Shown: positions 44,641 through 54,007 of the stretch, piece after piece
How positions within the stretch are numbered: position 1 is the first letter of the stretch
Layout of the letters: every line of letters starts with the position of its first letter
Translations under genes and position numbers: made by a program
Notes under the pieces: generated by a model
What the model saw: the letters and a program-made list of their open reading frames with translations, nothing else
What the model was told of the DNA's origin: nothing
Databases searched by the model: none
Assembly: GCF_040545875.1 (NCBI RefSeq)
Contig: NZ_JBEPMR010000013.1
Reading direction: 5' to 3' (one strand)
Length of the DNA stretch: 64,000 bases
From: Faecalicatena_A orotica
GTDB lineage: Bacteria > Bacillota > Clostridia > Lachnospirales > Lachnospiraceae

Positions 44641-46488
44641 TTAAGCAATACTTGTTGTTTTCTCAAATTGCGAGTTATAAAGGTCCGCATAGAACCCGTT
44701 CTTCGCAATCAGTTCGTCATGGTTACCCATTTCTACGATATCTCCGTCTTTCATAACAAGGATCATATCTGCATCCCTGATTGTAGAAAGTCTGTGTGCG
44801 ATAACAAAACTTGTTCTGCCTCTCATGAGGGTATCCATTGCTTTCTGGATCTGGATCTCTGTCCTCGTATCAACAGAACTGGTGGCCTCGTCAAGGATCA
44901 GGATCTTTGGATCAGCCAGAATCGCCCTCGCGATTGTAAGCAGCTGCTTCTGTCCCTGAGATACATTGCTCGCCTCTTCATTCAGTTCCATATCATAACC
45001 GCCCGGCAGTGTCTGGACAAAACGATGGACACGTGCCGCTTTCGCTGCCTCTATGACTTCTTCATCTGTCGCATCCAGTTTTCCGTAGCGGATATTATCT
45101 TTAATGCTTCCGTGGAACAGCCATGTGTCCTGTAGTACCATGCCAAACATCTGTCTCAGCTCGCTTCGGTTGAAATCCTTGACGTCGTGACCGTCTATCA
45201 GAATTGCACCGGAATTCACGTCGTAGAACCTCATAAGCAGCTTGATCATTGTTGTCTTTCCGGCTCCTGTCGGCCCGACGATCGCAATCTTCTGCCCCTC
45301 TTTTACTTTTGCAGAGAAATCATTGATGATGATCTTCTCCGGGTTATATCCGAAGTGTACATGGTCAAATTCCACATTTCCTTTCAGCCCTTCAACAGAT
45401 ACTGCATTCTCGACAGTCTGGTCCTCTTCATCTTCATCGAGGAACTCAAACACACGCTCGGAAGCCGCTGCTGTTGACTGAAGCATATTTGCCACCTGTG
45501 CAACCTGCTGGATCGGCTGTGTGAAGTTACGCACATACTGGATAAAGGACTGAATATCCCCCACTTCTATCGTATCTTTGATAACAAGGTATCCGCCCAG
45601 AATGGCAACTACGACATATCCCAAGTTTCCTACAAACTGCATGATCGGCATCATCATGCCTGATATAAACTGGGATTTCCATGCGGAATCATACAGCTTG
45701 TTATTCGTCTCATCAAATTCGGTTATAACATCTTCTTCCTTATTAAATGCTTTGATAATGTTATGTCCGCCGTAAACCTCTTCCACCTGTCCGTTTACAT
45801 TTCCCAGATATTCCTGCTGTCCGCGGAAATATTTCTGTGAATGTTTCATAATGATGGAAATCAGTCCTATAGATATCGGAAGGATCAGCAGCGCCACAAC
45901 TGTCATCAGCGGGCTGATGGACAGCATCATAATTAAGACTCCTATGAGCGTTGTAACGGATGTGATCATCTGCGTCGCACTCTGGTTCAGGCTCTGCCCC
46001 AGCGTATCAATATCATTTGTCACACGTGACAGGACTTCCCCGTGTGTCTTTGTATCAAAGTAATTCATCGGCATACGGTTGATCTTCAATGAAATTTCTT
46101 TTCTCAGGCGGTAAGTCATCTTCTGAGATATGCCTGTCATAATGTAGCCCTGTACAAATGAGAATAATGCACTTATTACATAAAGACTCAGCGTGAATAA
46201 AAGGATTCTTCCGATCTTTTCGAAATCCATCCCGCCTTCGCCGGAAACCTTGCTCACGAGTCCGTTGAATATTTCTGTTGTTGCTTTTCCTAAAATCTTC
46301 GGCCCTACAATATTAAAAATTGTACCTCCGACTGCAAATATAAGGACGAAAAACAGCTGGAACTTATAAGCCTTCATGTATCCGAGTAACTTTTTCATCG
46401 TGCCTTTTAGATCTTTCGGCTTTTCTCCCGGTACCATTCCCCTGCCGGGACCATGTCCGCCCATGCCTCTTCTCGTGTTTTTACTCAT
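44641..46488 (-). CDS. ABC exporter half-transporter, subunit 2
   Basis: A 615-aa fusion of a six-segment membrane domain (about 35-330) with an ATPase domain. Walker A is GPTGAGKTT and Walker B ILILDEATSSVD. The signature is the variant VSQGQ rather than LSGGQ. This half has the canonical catalytic glutamate. Its start overlaps the upstream half-transporter stop by 8 bp, so they form a heterodimer. The N-terminus is rich in Gly and Arg. Substrate is unknown (drugs or lipids are likely). Confidence 0.93.
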   Translation of the reverse strand: MSKNTRRGMGGHGPGRGMVPGEKPKDLKGTMKKLLGYMKAYKFQLFFVLIFAVGGTIFNIVGPKILGKATTEIFNGLVSKVSGEGGMDFEKIGRILLFTLSLYVISALFSFVQGYIMTGISQKMTYRLRKEISLKINRMPMNYFDTKTHGEVLSRVTNDIDTLGQSLNQSATQMITSVTTLIGVLIMMLSISPLMTVVALLILPISIGLISIIMKHSQKYFRGQQEYLGNVNGQVEEVYGGHNIIKAFNKEEDVITEFDETNNKLYDSAWKSQFISGMMMPIMQFVGNLGYVVVAILGGYLVIKDTIEVGDIQSFIQYVRNFTQPIQQVAQVANMLQSTAAASERVFEFLDEDEEDQTVENAVSVEGLKGNVEFDHVHFGYNPEKIIINDFSAKVKEGQKIAIVGPTGAGKTTMIKLLMRFYDVNSGAILIDGHDVKDFNRSELRQMFGMVLQDTWLFHGSIKDNIRYGKLDATDEEVIEAAKAARVHRFVQTLPGGYDMELNEEASNVSQGQKQLLTIARAILADPKILILDEATSSVDTRTEIQIQKAMDTLMRGRTSFVIAHRLSTIRDADMILVMKDGDIVEMGNHDELIAKNGFYADLYNSQFEKTTSIA

Positions 46489-48925
46489 GGCTGCTCTCCT
46501 CCTTTCCTTCCAGACCTTCTTTTAATTCTGCCTCTGACAGCTGAGATGCCGCGATCTGCTGATAAACCTCACATTTCTTAAGCAGTTCTCTGTGGGTACC
46601 GATACCGGCAACTTCTCCGTCATCCAGAACAATAATCTGTTCCGCATGTAAGATCGTACTGATACGCTGTGCAACAATGAGCACGGTACTGTTTGCTGTC
46701 TTTTCCTTCAATGCCCTTCTGAGAGAAACATCTGTCTTGTAATCCAGAGCCGAAAAACTGTCATCAAAGATGAAGAGATTCGGATGCTTTGCAATTGCTC
46801 TTGCTATAGAAAGTCTCTGCTTCTGTCCGCCAGATACGTTGGAACCACCCTGGGCAATCGTGCTGTTATACTTCTTCGGTTTTGCGTCGATAAACTCTGT
46901 TGCCTGGGCGATTTCTGCCGCCTCTTCCATCTCCGCGTCTGAACCATCCGGATTGCCAAACATGATATTCGATGCGATATCTCCCGAGAAAAGAACTCCC
47001 TTTTGAGGAACATACCCCAGTTTCTCACGCAGTTCGTGCTGTGAAATATTACGGATATCTATGCCGTCAAGCGTAATCTCACCTTCCGTTACATCATAAA
47101 ATCTCGGGATCAAATTGACCAGTGTGGACTTACCGCTGCCGGTACTTCCTATTATGGCTGTCGTCTCACCCGGACGAGCCTCGAATGTAATGTTACGAAG
47201 TACATCCTCGCTTGCTCCCGGATAGCGGAAGGATACATGATCAAATTTCAGGACTCCGTCAAGATCATCCGGAAGTTTTTCAGGTTCCTTCGGATCATGG
47301 ATCATTGTCTTACTTGTCAGAACTTCATCCACACGCTCTGCTGATACGGCTGCCCTCGGGAGCATAATCGAAATCATGCACAGCATCAGGAAACTAAAGA
47401 TGATCTGCATTGTATACTGGATAAATGCCATCATATCTCCTACCTGCATCTGCCCGTCACTGATTCCATGTGCACCTGTCCAGACGATCAACACGGAGAT
47501 TCCATTCATAATCACCATCATAACAGGCATCATGAATGTCATGGCACGGTTAACAAACAGGTTCGTCTTTGTCAGGTCAATATTTGCTTTATCAAACCGT
47601 TCTTCTTCATGCTTCTCCGTACTGAAAGCACGGATAACAGACAGACCGGTCAGGATTTCTCTTGTTACAAGATTCAGTTTATCAACCAGCTTCTGTAATA
47701 TCTTGAATTTCGGCATAGCAACTGTAAAGAGTACGAGTATAACCAGACCAATCAGGAGGACTGCCAGACCGATAATCCATGACATAGATACATTCGTCTG
47801 GAATACCTTGTAGATACCTCCGACTGCCATGATCGGTGCATACAAGACCATTCGAAGCAGCATGACAACAAGCATCTGAATCTGCTGGATGTCATTGGTA
47901 CTTCTTGTGATCAGAGACGCTGTTGAAAAATGGTCAAACTCATTATTGGAGAATCCTACCACTTTTCTGAATACCCTGCCTCTCAAGTCACGCCCTGCTG
48001 TCGCGCCGACGCGGGAAGCCATAAATCCTACAAGCACACTCGCTATCATCCCCAGCAGCGCCAGTGCCAGCATCTTACCACCGGTCCCCAATATATAGGA
48101 GGACTGGAGATGGGCCGTATCAATATTCAGGTTCCCATATACTTCCTTTATATAAAGCGTAGCAGCCTGTTCTACCATTGTTTCGGGCATGTCGTCCATC
48201 TGCTCACTCATCTTGTCAACGATCTGGGCACGCTGCTCATCCGGAACGAGCTCAAACAGTTCAAAAATATCCGCTTTGTCTATCTTTTTCAACTGCTCGT
48301 CAATCTTTTCCTGCGCTTCCTTCTGCATCTGTTCTGCCGCCTGTTGCTGCTGTTCCATCATCTGGTCAGCTAACTCAGGGTTTGCAGCGAGTGCAGCCTT
48401 CTGCTCATCCGTCATCTGGTTCTGGGCATCCGCCATCTGCTGCTTTGCCTCTTCCATCTTCTGGTCAGCCTGTTCCTGAATGGCAGATTTCATATTCTCC
48501 TTCATGGAATTTTCCATCTTCTTCGTGGTATCACTGCCTGAATCTATCCCGGACACAAAAAGCATCGGCTTTCCGAGAATATCTGACAGCTTTTCCATCA
48601 GCTTCTCGTCTTCTGCTGTCTTGTCTTTCAGTACATAAACAGCTCCGTCGTAATCATATCCTGTATCCTTATCTTTCAGTTCATAGGCATCCTTTACCGT
48701 CTCTGCATCATCACTGCTTACAAACAGCAGCAGCTTATCCATATCCTTCTGTGCAATCGCGTCCGGTATTGATTCGTCAATACCGCCCTGCTGGATTCCG
48801 ACATTTACTATATCGGATGTATATGCAGGAAGCGAAAGATCACAATATGCCTGCACAACGAGAACTGCCAGAATCGCAATCATTGCTTTCCAGTACATTC
48901 CCATATACTTGAATAATTTCTTCAT
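46481..48925 (-). CDS. ABC exporter half-transporter, subunit 1, with large extracellular insert
   Basis: An 814-aa half-transporter. TM1 is about 12-32, then about 245 residues before TM2 at 283-305. This segment (48086-48823) is rich in Gln, Glu, Met and Ala and has a predicted coiled coil at about 138-216. Walker A is GSTGSGKST, the signature VSGGQKQR, and Walker B FIFDDSFSALD with Asp where the catalytic Glu is normal. It therefore carries the degenerate site of a heterodimer. It is followed by its partner gene, and lies downstream of a MarR regulator. Confidence 0.93.
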   Translation of the reverse strand: MKKLFKYMGMYWKAMIAILAVLVVQAYCDLSLPAYTSDIVNVGIQQGGIDESIPDAIAQKDMDKLLLFVSSDDAETVKDAYELKDKDTGYDYDGAVYVLKDKTAEDEKLMEKLSDILGKPMLFVSGIDSGSDTTKKMENSMKENMKSAIQEQADQKMEEAKQQMADAQNQMTDEQKAALAANPELADQMMEQQQQAAEQMQKEAQEKIDEQLKKIDKADIFELFELVPDEQRAQIVDKMSEQMDDMPETMVEQAATLYIKEVYGNLNIDTAHLQSSYILGTGGKMLALALLGMIASVLVGFMASRVGATAGRDLRGRVFRKVVGFSNNEFDHFSTASLITRSTNDIQQIQMLVVMLLRMVLYAPIMAVGGIYKVFQTNVSMSWIIGLAVLLIGLVILVLFTVAMPKFKILQKLVDKLNLVTREILTGLSVIRAFSTEKHEEERFDKANIDLTKTNLFVNRAMTFMMPVMMVIMNGISVLIVWTGAHGISDGQMQVGDMMAFIQYTMQIIFSFLMLCMISIMLPRAAVSAERVDEVLTSKTMIHDPKEPEKLPDDLDGVLKFDHVSFRYPGASEDVLRNITFEARPGETTAIIGSTGSGKSTLVNLIPRFYDVTEGEITLDGIDIRNISQHELREKLGYVPQKGVLFSGDIASNIMFGNPDGSDAEMEEAAEIAQATEFIDAKPKKYNSTIAQGGSNVSGGQKQRLSIARAIAKHPNLFIFDDSFSALDYKTDVSLRRALKEKTANSTVLIVAQRISTILHAEQIIVLDDGEVAGIGTHRELLKKCEVYQQIAASQLSEAELKEGLEGKEESSHE

Positions 48926-49024
48926 AATCCCTATCCTTTCTTCATTCTTGTCTTATGTCATCGTGATAGTGCCTGTAGGGTGCTTCATTATTCTAAGCCC
49001 TGTTCTATGCATACCCCGTTATTT

Positions 49025-49462
49025 TCAAGATATTTCCATGAGGTTATCTCTCATCTGTAGTAAGAGTCTTCTCATCAGCAATTTTTCTTCCTGACTCAGT
49101 CCGCTGAATATCTGTTCATCCATCTCTGCCGCCACGGTTTTAATATTCTTAAGACAGGCTTCCCCTTTTTCAGTCAGACTAAGCCGCATAATCCTTTGAT
49201 CCTTTTCATCCGGGCTCCGCCTGATATAGTCCATCTTTTCCATCTTCTGGATTGTATTCGTAATCGACGGTGGTGTCACATTCATAAACTTCGCCATCTC
49301 CCGCTGTGAAAGGCCGCCCGACTTATTCAGCATAAAAAGTATCCCCGCCTGACTCGGCTTTAAATCAAACTTATCGAATAACTGGGTCGCTTTCTTCATA
49401 CTCAAATGCATAATCTGGCCCATAATTCCCACAGTAGGCATATGCTCCATGTCACAATTCAT
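49025..49462 (-). CDS. MarR family transcriptional regulator
   Basis: A 145-aa winged-HTH regulator. The DNA-binding region is about 55-115 (SQREMAKFMNVTPPSITNTIQKMEKMDYI and the wing RRSPDEKDQRIMRLSLTEKG). It is divergent from nothing but lies upstream of the exporter genes, and a palindrome sits in its own promoter. It probably represses itself and the exporter, with release by a toxic ligand (inference). Confidence 0.93.
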   Translation of the reverse strand: MNCDMEHMPTVGIMGQIMHLSMKKATQLFDKFDLKPSQAGILFMLNKSGGLSQREMAKFMNVTPPSITNTIQKMEKMDYIRRSPDEKDQRIMRLSLTEKGEACLKNIKTVAAEMDEQIFSGLSQEEKLLMRRLLLQMRDNLMEIS

Positions 49463-49514
49463 CCTCAGCGCTCCTTTCTTTAAGCATTTTCAAAACACCG
49501 CTAACCATAAATTA

Positions 49515-49528
49515 GTTAGACGTCTAAC
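49515..49528. promoter_or_regulatory. MarR operator palindrome
   Basis: GTTAGACGTCTAAC is a perfect 14-bp palindrome, just downstream of the MarR -10 box. Outer TAACC/GGTTA arms extend the symmetry. Confidence 0.75.
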
Positions 49529-49532
49529 GGTT

Positions 49533-49561
49533 ATATTAGTAGTATTATATAAAAAAGTCAA
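49533..49561 (-). promoter_or_regulatory. Sigma-A promoter of the MarR gene
   Basis: TTGACT (49556-49561), 17-bp spacer and TAATAT (49533-49538) on the minus strand. The predicted start lies at the palindrome, so bound MarR would block it. Confidence 0.7.
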
Positions 49562-49773
49562 TATAAAGTGATAGATTTCACAGTTTTTTAATAATTTCTT
49601 CCAAAAAATAATTAGACAGTTAACATATTATATTCATAACACAAGTCTTGTCTGCCGCAAAATAGATTGACGGGTTTTTATAATATCTGGTAATCTGTTT
49701 ATATAATAATGATAATGGATTAGAAAGTATCTCCTGAAGAAATATATTATAAAATATAGAAAGTGAGAATTAC

Positions 49774-50181
49774 ATGATTACGAACGCAGATATCTGGTCT
49801 TTATTAGAACAGTTTTATTCAGATGGCTTTACAGTTGAAACATTAAGCAAGACTACCGGTATATCGGCAGAGTTGCTTGAACGATGCCGCAAAAAGGAAA
49901 CTTTAAATAGAGATGATCTTCAGGAACTTACATATGTCCTTGCTTTTTTGAGTGAATTGTATATGCAGGATACCACAAGTATAAACTATTTAAAAGATCT
50001 GGTAGCAATGCTGACATGGTACTTTATGATTTCAAAAGAGGCAATTGCAAACTACCTTCATTTAACAAAGGAGGAATTTGAAACCTTTCTTGCTGATCCC
50101 AGGAACTATCCGAATTGTTATGATTTATCAATGAATTTGATGCTCTTATATGTAACATTGGTAAGAGATAAGAGGCTTTGA
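49774..50181 (+). CDS. Small HTH-like protein of unknown function
   Basis: A 135-aa protein with two similar helix-turn-helix-like halves (about 10-55 and 75-115: TVETLSKTTGISAELLERCRKK and SKEAIANYLHLTKEEFETFL). Both resemble short XRE-type DNA-binding folds. No ligand or nuclease domain is seen. AGAAAGTGAG precedes the ATG. It is a rightward gene between the MarR and AraC regulators, both of which read leftward. Its function is unknown. Confidence 0.75.
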   Translation: MITNADIWSLLEQFYSDGFTVETLSKTTGISAELLERCRKKETLNRDDLQELTYVLAFLSELYMQDTTSINYLKDLVAMLTWYFMISKEAIANYLHLTKEEFETFLADPRNYPNCYDLSMNLMLLYVTLVRDKRL

Positions 50182-50209
50182 AGTTTAATAATTGCACCTC
50201 TACTGGCCT

Positions 50210-51262
50210 TTACTCTTTGTTGCTCTTCATCTTTCTCCACATACTTGGAGTAACCCCATACATTTTTTTAAACTTCCGGATAAAATGGCTGGAATCATAG
50301 CATCCTACCTCGCATCCCACCTCTGTTACGCTTAAACTACTCTCCTCCAAAAGTCTTTTCGCATTCTTCATCTGTTGTTCTGTCAGCAGTGTACAGAAAT
50401 TTTTTCCTGTATACTTTTGAAGTATCTGTCCCAAATAAGTCTCGTTGTAACCAAAGAACTGTGCCGTGGACTTAAGTGTAACATGGTTATAATTCACAGT
50501 GATATACCCGATAAGAGCAACGATATTACTCTCCTGCGTATTATCAATTGGGTTAGAGATAATCGCCATCATTTCATAATGTCTCAACAAATGGATAAAC
50601 ATCTGCTTTATATATAAAGTCACACTTTCATTGTATAAATAATCTTTTTCTTTCCTCTCCTTATACATATTAAGAACTGCATGCTTCATCCATTCATCGT
50701 TCCCCGTAGGATATATGATGTATGGGCTAACTTTCTTATTATACAGAACATGCTCAAAAAAGTCTGAAAGTGCCTGATTCCCCCTCATCATCCTCAAAAA
50801 AGATGAATCAAACATTTTTTTGCTCATCATAATATTAATAATGACCGCCTCATCATTTATTGCCGAAATGGCATGCATCGCATTAGGGGCCAATATGCAG
50901 ACATCTCCTGTTTTCATATCAAAGGACTGATCTTCTACAAAGTGAACACATGAACCACTGTATACATAGACAAGCTCTATATAGGCATGATTATGCATAA
51001 GCGGATAGCTGTATCTGCCATGAAGGACAATTTCAACATAGTCACCGTCCTCATAGAAGTCCTTAATTGTGTTTCCCTGAGAATTCGTTGTTATTTCTTC
51101 ATGATAATGCTCTATATTCCCATAATCTTTCTTTTTTTCCTTACTGATTAAAGCATATTCCTGATAAGACATTGGTTTTTCAAGAAAATGCTGCCCGCCG
51201 TTTTCATACTCTGATTTGAATCTTCTTTCCCTCTCTGATAACTGAAACACTTTATCCAGCAT
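50210..51262 (-). CDS. AraC-family regulator with cupin domain
   Basis: A 350-aa regulator. A cupin sugar-binding domain (about 80-160; YPLMHNHAYIELVYVYSG and GDVCILAPNAMHAI) precedes two HTH units at about 250-345 (LKSTAQFFGYNETYLGQILQKYTGKNF and VTEVGCEVGCYDSSHFIRKFKKMYG). GGAGGG precedes the ATG at 51262, so the frame open to 51322 is not used. It lies downstream of the glycoside hydrolases and is likely the rhamnoside-responsive activator of that cluster. Confidence 0.92.
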   Translation of the reverse strand: MLDKVFQLSERERRFKSEYENGGQHFLEKPMSYQEYALISKEKKKDYGNIEHYHEEITTNSQGNTIKDFYEDGDYVEIVLHGRYSYPLMHNHAYIELVYVYSGSCVHFVEDQSFDMKTGDVCILAPNAMHAISAINDEAVIINIMMSKKMFDSSFLRMMRGNQALSDFFEHVLYNKKVSPYIIYPTGNDEWMKHAVLNMYKERKEKDYLYNESVTLYIKQMFIHLLRHYEMMAIISNPIDNTQESNIVALIGYITVNYNHVTLKSTAQFFGYNETYLGQILQKYTGKNFCTLLTEQQMKNAKRLLEESSLSVTEVGCEVGCYDSSHFIRKFKKMYGVTPSMWRKMKSNKE

Positions 51263-51328
51263 ACAGGTCCCTCCGACAATGTGAAATAGAATTTGAGCCA
51301 GACATATGTATGCCTGACTCATATATAT

Positions 51329-53992
51329 TTAATACCATTTTATCATAATATTACCGAACATACCAGACGGTTCCAGAATCTCTCTGTCTGGTCCAAACAG
51401 ACCTGGATTTTTTAACACTGCCCTTGCCGGTGTATTTACAACTTCCACTGCAATTTTATTCTTACCTTCCTTTGACTGAATACTGATATCCCACTGATAT
51501 GGCGGTGTCATTCTCTTTCCTGCACTCTTACCATTCACAAAAACTTCTGCCGCTTCATATATATGTTCGGAACAAAACAGTACTTTCTCTGCATTTTTCA
51601 GCTCTATCTCTTTCTCATACCTCATCACGCCTGAAAATTCCGGAGCAAATGAGGAAACAGGAACTAGCTTGTCCAGACTTCGGAATTCCGGGAAATCTGG
51701 ATACCCCTTAGATTCTATCTTTGCAAACAGCCATTTATCAGATATATCCAGTACATTTATTTGGCTTGATTCCCCTTCCAGCTCAAGCACTATACCGGTT
51801 CCGGCTATTAGAAGAATACTTTCATATGGTTTCAGATTAATAGGTATCTTCAAACCATCTTTTTCTTGTTTCTGCCGTACAGGCAATATGCGTCTGTACA
51901 TTGCATCATATTGGATTACCGTTCTACTCTCTGGCAAAATCACATCTACATCGGCATCTTCAGATAATGAGGTGTTAAAAAAGAAATAAATATCATACTC
52001 CTCTTTTCTATAATGATAGTATCCCAGATTCCGGCACTCTTTCTTCAATACAGGCCCGCCTGCACCTATTTCCGCCAGATATTCCGGCAAATCGTCTAGC
52101 CGGACTACAGAGCACTGTCCAATTCCCTCAAGCATATGGTTATCCTTTGCTGTTAACTCTTCTATGGTTTCCGGCCGACTGTTAACAAAAATAACCGACA
52201 GCCCTTTTTCAAATACATCACAGATAAAATATGCCAGTCTTCTATCCAGTATTTTTGTTTCTGGTATAATAAGAGCTTTCATCATCCTGCCGTTGACGAT
52301 CAGCTTCCCTTGTTCGACTGAGGTTCCATAATATGTCTGCTCCGTCAGTACATCAACAGGTATAATCTGAAAATCGATCTGATGCTCCATAAGTTCTCTG
52401 GCGGGTTCCTGAACATACATACACTCAGTCATCCAGTCATGTTCACCCGGATACAGGACAGCCACTTCCGGAACATTCATCCCATGATTGAACAGTTCAC
52501 ACATTCTGTTCGTGTATTTCATCAGCTCCACAAAATATGGGAATTCAGGGTTATTTCCTCCTGCATAAAAATGCGGCGGGCAGTCTGCATCCGGAAATTC
52601 TGCCATAGAAAATGCATGAGGCACAAAATGATTCACACCTTGCAGCAGAAGGTAGTCTGTCAGCCACTTCATGCTTTTCACTCCAAAATTCCAGCCATAT
52701 GCCCCAAATGTCTCGCACATTGCCCGTCCTTTTTTCTTCGGGTCAGTCTGGGCACAGGATGCGGCGAGTTTAGCGAGTGCAAAATGGTAGAAATGGCCGT
52801 CACCTATAAATGCCACGCCATGCCTTGCCCCATATGCGTTTCCCGGTATAATCTGACCACCGATTGTATCAATGCCAGACATGTGCTGCCCGGACATGGC
52901 GCGGAAATAGTGCCCTGCGCCGCATCCCAGACGGCTGTGTTCATTATTGTCTTCTATTACGTGCCCTATATATGATACGTTGTGGTCTTCACACCATTTC
53001 CCAATCTGGCAGGAAAAATTCTTTTCATACATTCTGCTGACGGCATCCATATAGCAGTGCCGGACCTCTGCCGGTTTCATTTCATCTTCTGTCTGGAGCC
53101 ATAATAAAGGTAGTTTCAATCTCCAGTTCTCTCCAAGTAAAGACGGCATTAACGCCTGTAACTCCCCACACCACGGAAGGGCCATATTCTTTCGCCCTAT
53201 GGCATCTCCCATATCAAAATTATCCACATTGTAAAATCCCGGTTCATCAGAGAAGAAACCCACTATTGTCTTGCCAAACTCATTTGCATAATGTTCATAA
53301 TGCAATTCGTATATAGCCTCCACAAGCACATGTACAGACTCCTGATCAATATAATTGATATATTCATTTCTGGCTCCGAAATCATATGTAGTGAAGGTTA
53401 CACATATTCGCCATATACCGTCAGGAATATCCCATATAAGCTTCCCATTTTCCACATAAGTTGACAAATCTATAAACTGATTCCCCACCATATCCCCATC
53501 TATGAGGCGCACTGCCGTTACACTTAGCAGTTCCTGACGGTCAATCAAAGGCTTCTCAACCTTCCTGCCAAAATCCAGCCACGTAAATTTCTTCTGCATC
53601 ATTATGGGTATATCCAGTGTTGCCTGGACAATAGGACCAACACAGTCTGTATGCTGCATCATCAGATATTTTCTTGCATGTTCTGGATATTTACCGGGTA
53701 TGGCACCATTTGCCTGACCGGTTGGAAAGTGGGCATCATCCAAAATCCATATTTTCATGTCTCGTTTTTTTGCCTCATCCAGAACGATATCAAAATCATG
53801 CCACCATCCCGGTCCGGCAAAATCCGGATGCGGTCTGGATTCCAGACATACAGCCCGGATTCCACACTCGCTGATTTTTTCAATTTCTCTGCGCAGTACA
53901 TCTTCGCTCTGATTCCTCATCCATAAAAAGGGGAAAATATAATTCTCACAGTTTCCTGATAAAAGCTTTTCTATGCCTTGTTGTACAGCCAT
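51329..53992 (-). CDS. Large glycosyl hydrolase, GH106-like
   Basis: An 887-aa protein. A TIM-barrel N-terminal region contains KIWILDDAHFPTG and GFFSDEPGFYN (residues about 245-255, with Asp249 and Glu250 as a candidate acid). A central domain and a galactose-binding-like C-terminal domain follow. The overall layout resembles GH106 alpha-L-rhamnosidases and related sequences. No signal peptide is seen, so it would act inside the cell on imported oligosaccharide. GGAGG precedes the ATG at 53992. The exact family and substrate are uncertain. Confidence 0.75.
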   Translation of the reverse strand: MAVQQGIEKLLSGNCENYIFPFLWMRNQSEDVLRREIEKISECGIRAVCLESRPHPDFAGPGWWHDFDIVLDEAKKRDMKIWILDDAHFPTGQANGAIPGKYPEHARKYLMMQHTDCVGPIVQATLDIPIMMQKKFTWLDFGRKVEKPLIDRQELLSVTAVRLIDGDMVGNQFIDLSTYVENGKLIWDIPDGIWRICVTFTTYDFGARNEYINYIDQESVHVLVEAIYELHYEHYANEFGKTIVGFFSDEPGFYNVDNFDMGDAIGRKNMALPWCGELQALMPSLLGENWRLKLPLLWLQTEDEMKPAEVRHCYMDAVSRMYEKNFSCQIGKWCEDHNVSYIGHVIEDNNEHSRLGCGAGHYFRAMSGQHMSGIDTIGGQIIPGNAYGARHGVAFIGDGHFYHFALAKLAASCAQTDPKKKGRAMCETFGAYGWNFGVKSMKWLTDYLLLQGVNHFVPHAFSMAEFPDADCPPHFYAGGNNPEFPYFVELMKYTNRMCELFNHGMNVPEVAVLYPGEHDWMTECMYVQEPARELMEHQIDFQIIPVDVLTEQTYYGTSVEQGKLIVNGRMMKALIIPETKILDRRLAYFICDVFEKGLSVIFVNSRPETIEELTAKDNHMLEGIGQCSVVRLDDLPEYLAEIGAGGPVLKKECRNLGYYHYRKEEYDIYFFFNTSLSEDADVDVILPESRTVIQYDAMYRRILPVRQKQEKDGLKIPINLKPYESILLIAGTGIVLELEGESSQINVLDISDKWLFAKIESKGYPDFPEFRSLDKLVPVSSFAPEFSGVMRYEKEIELKNAEKVLFCSEHIYEAAEVFVNGKSAGKRMTPPYQWDISIQSKEGKNKIAVEVVNTPARAVLKNPGLFGPDREILEPSGMFGNIMIKWY

Positions 53993-54007
53993 TTCTGCCT
54001 CCTGCAA

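Larger units (their letters stand above)
49463..49773. other. Intergenic region between the MarR gene and the HTH protein
   Basis: 311 bp with no gene. The left half contains the MarR promoter (49533-49561) and operator (49515-49528), and a related half-site sequence TTAGACAGTTAAC at about 49613. The right half is AT-rich with TATAAT-like boxes for the rightward gene at 49774, but no strong -35 box. Confidence 0.7.

Noticed and set aside
48178..48912. 244-aa rightward open frame opposite the ABC exporter
   Set aside because: It lies antisense to the Gln/Glu-rich insert, has low-complexity Pro/Ser-rich composition, and no ribosome site. It is a shadow of the real gene.
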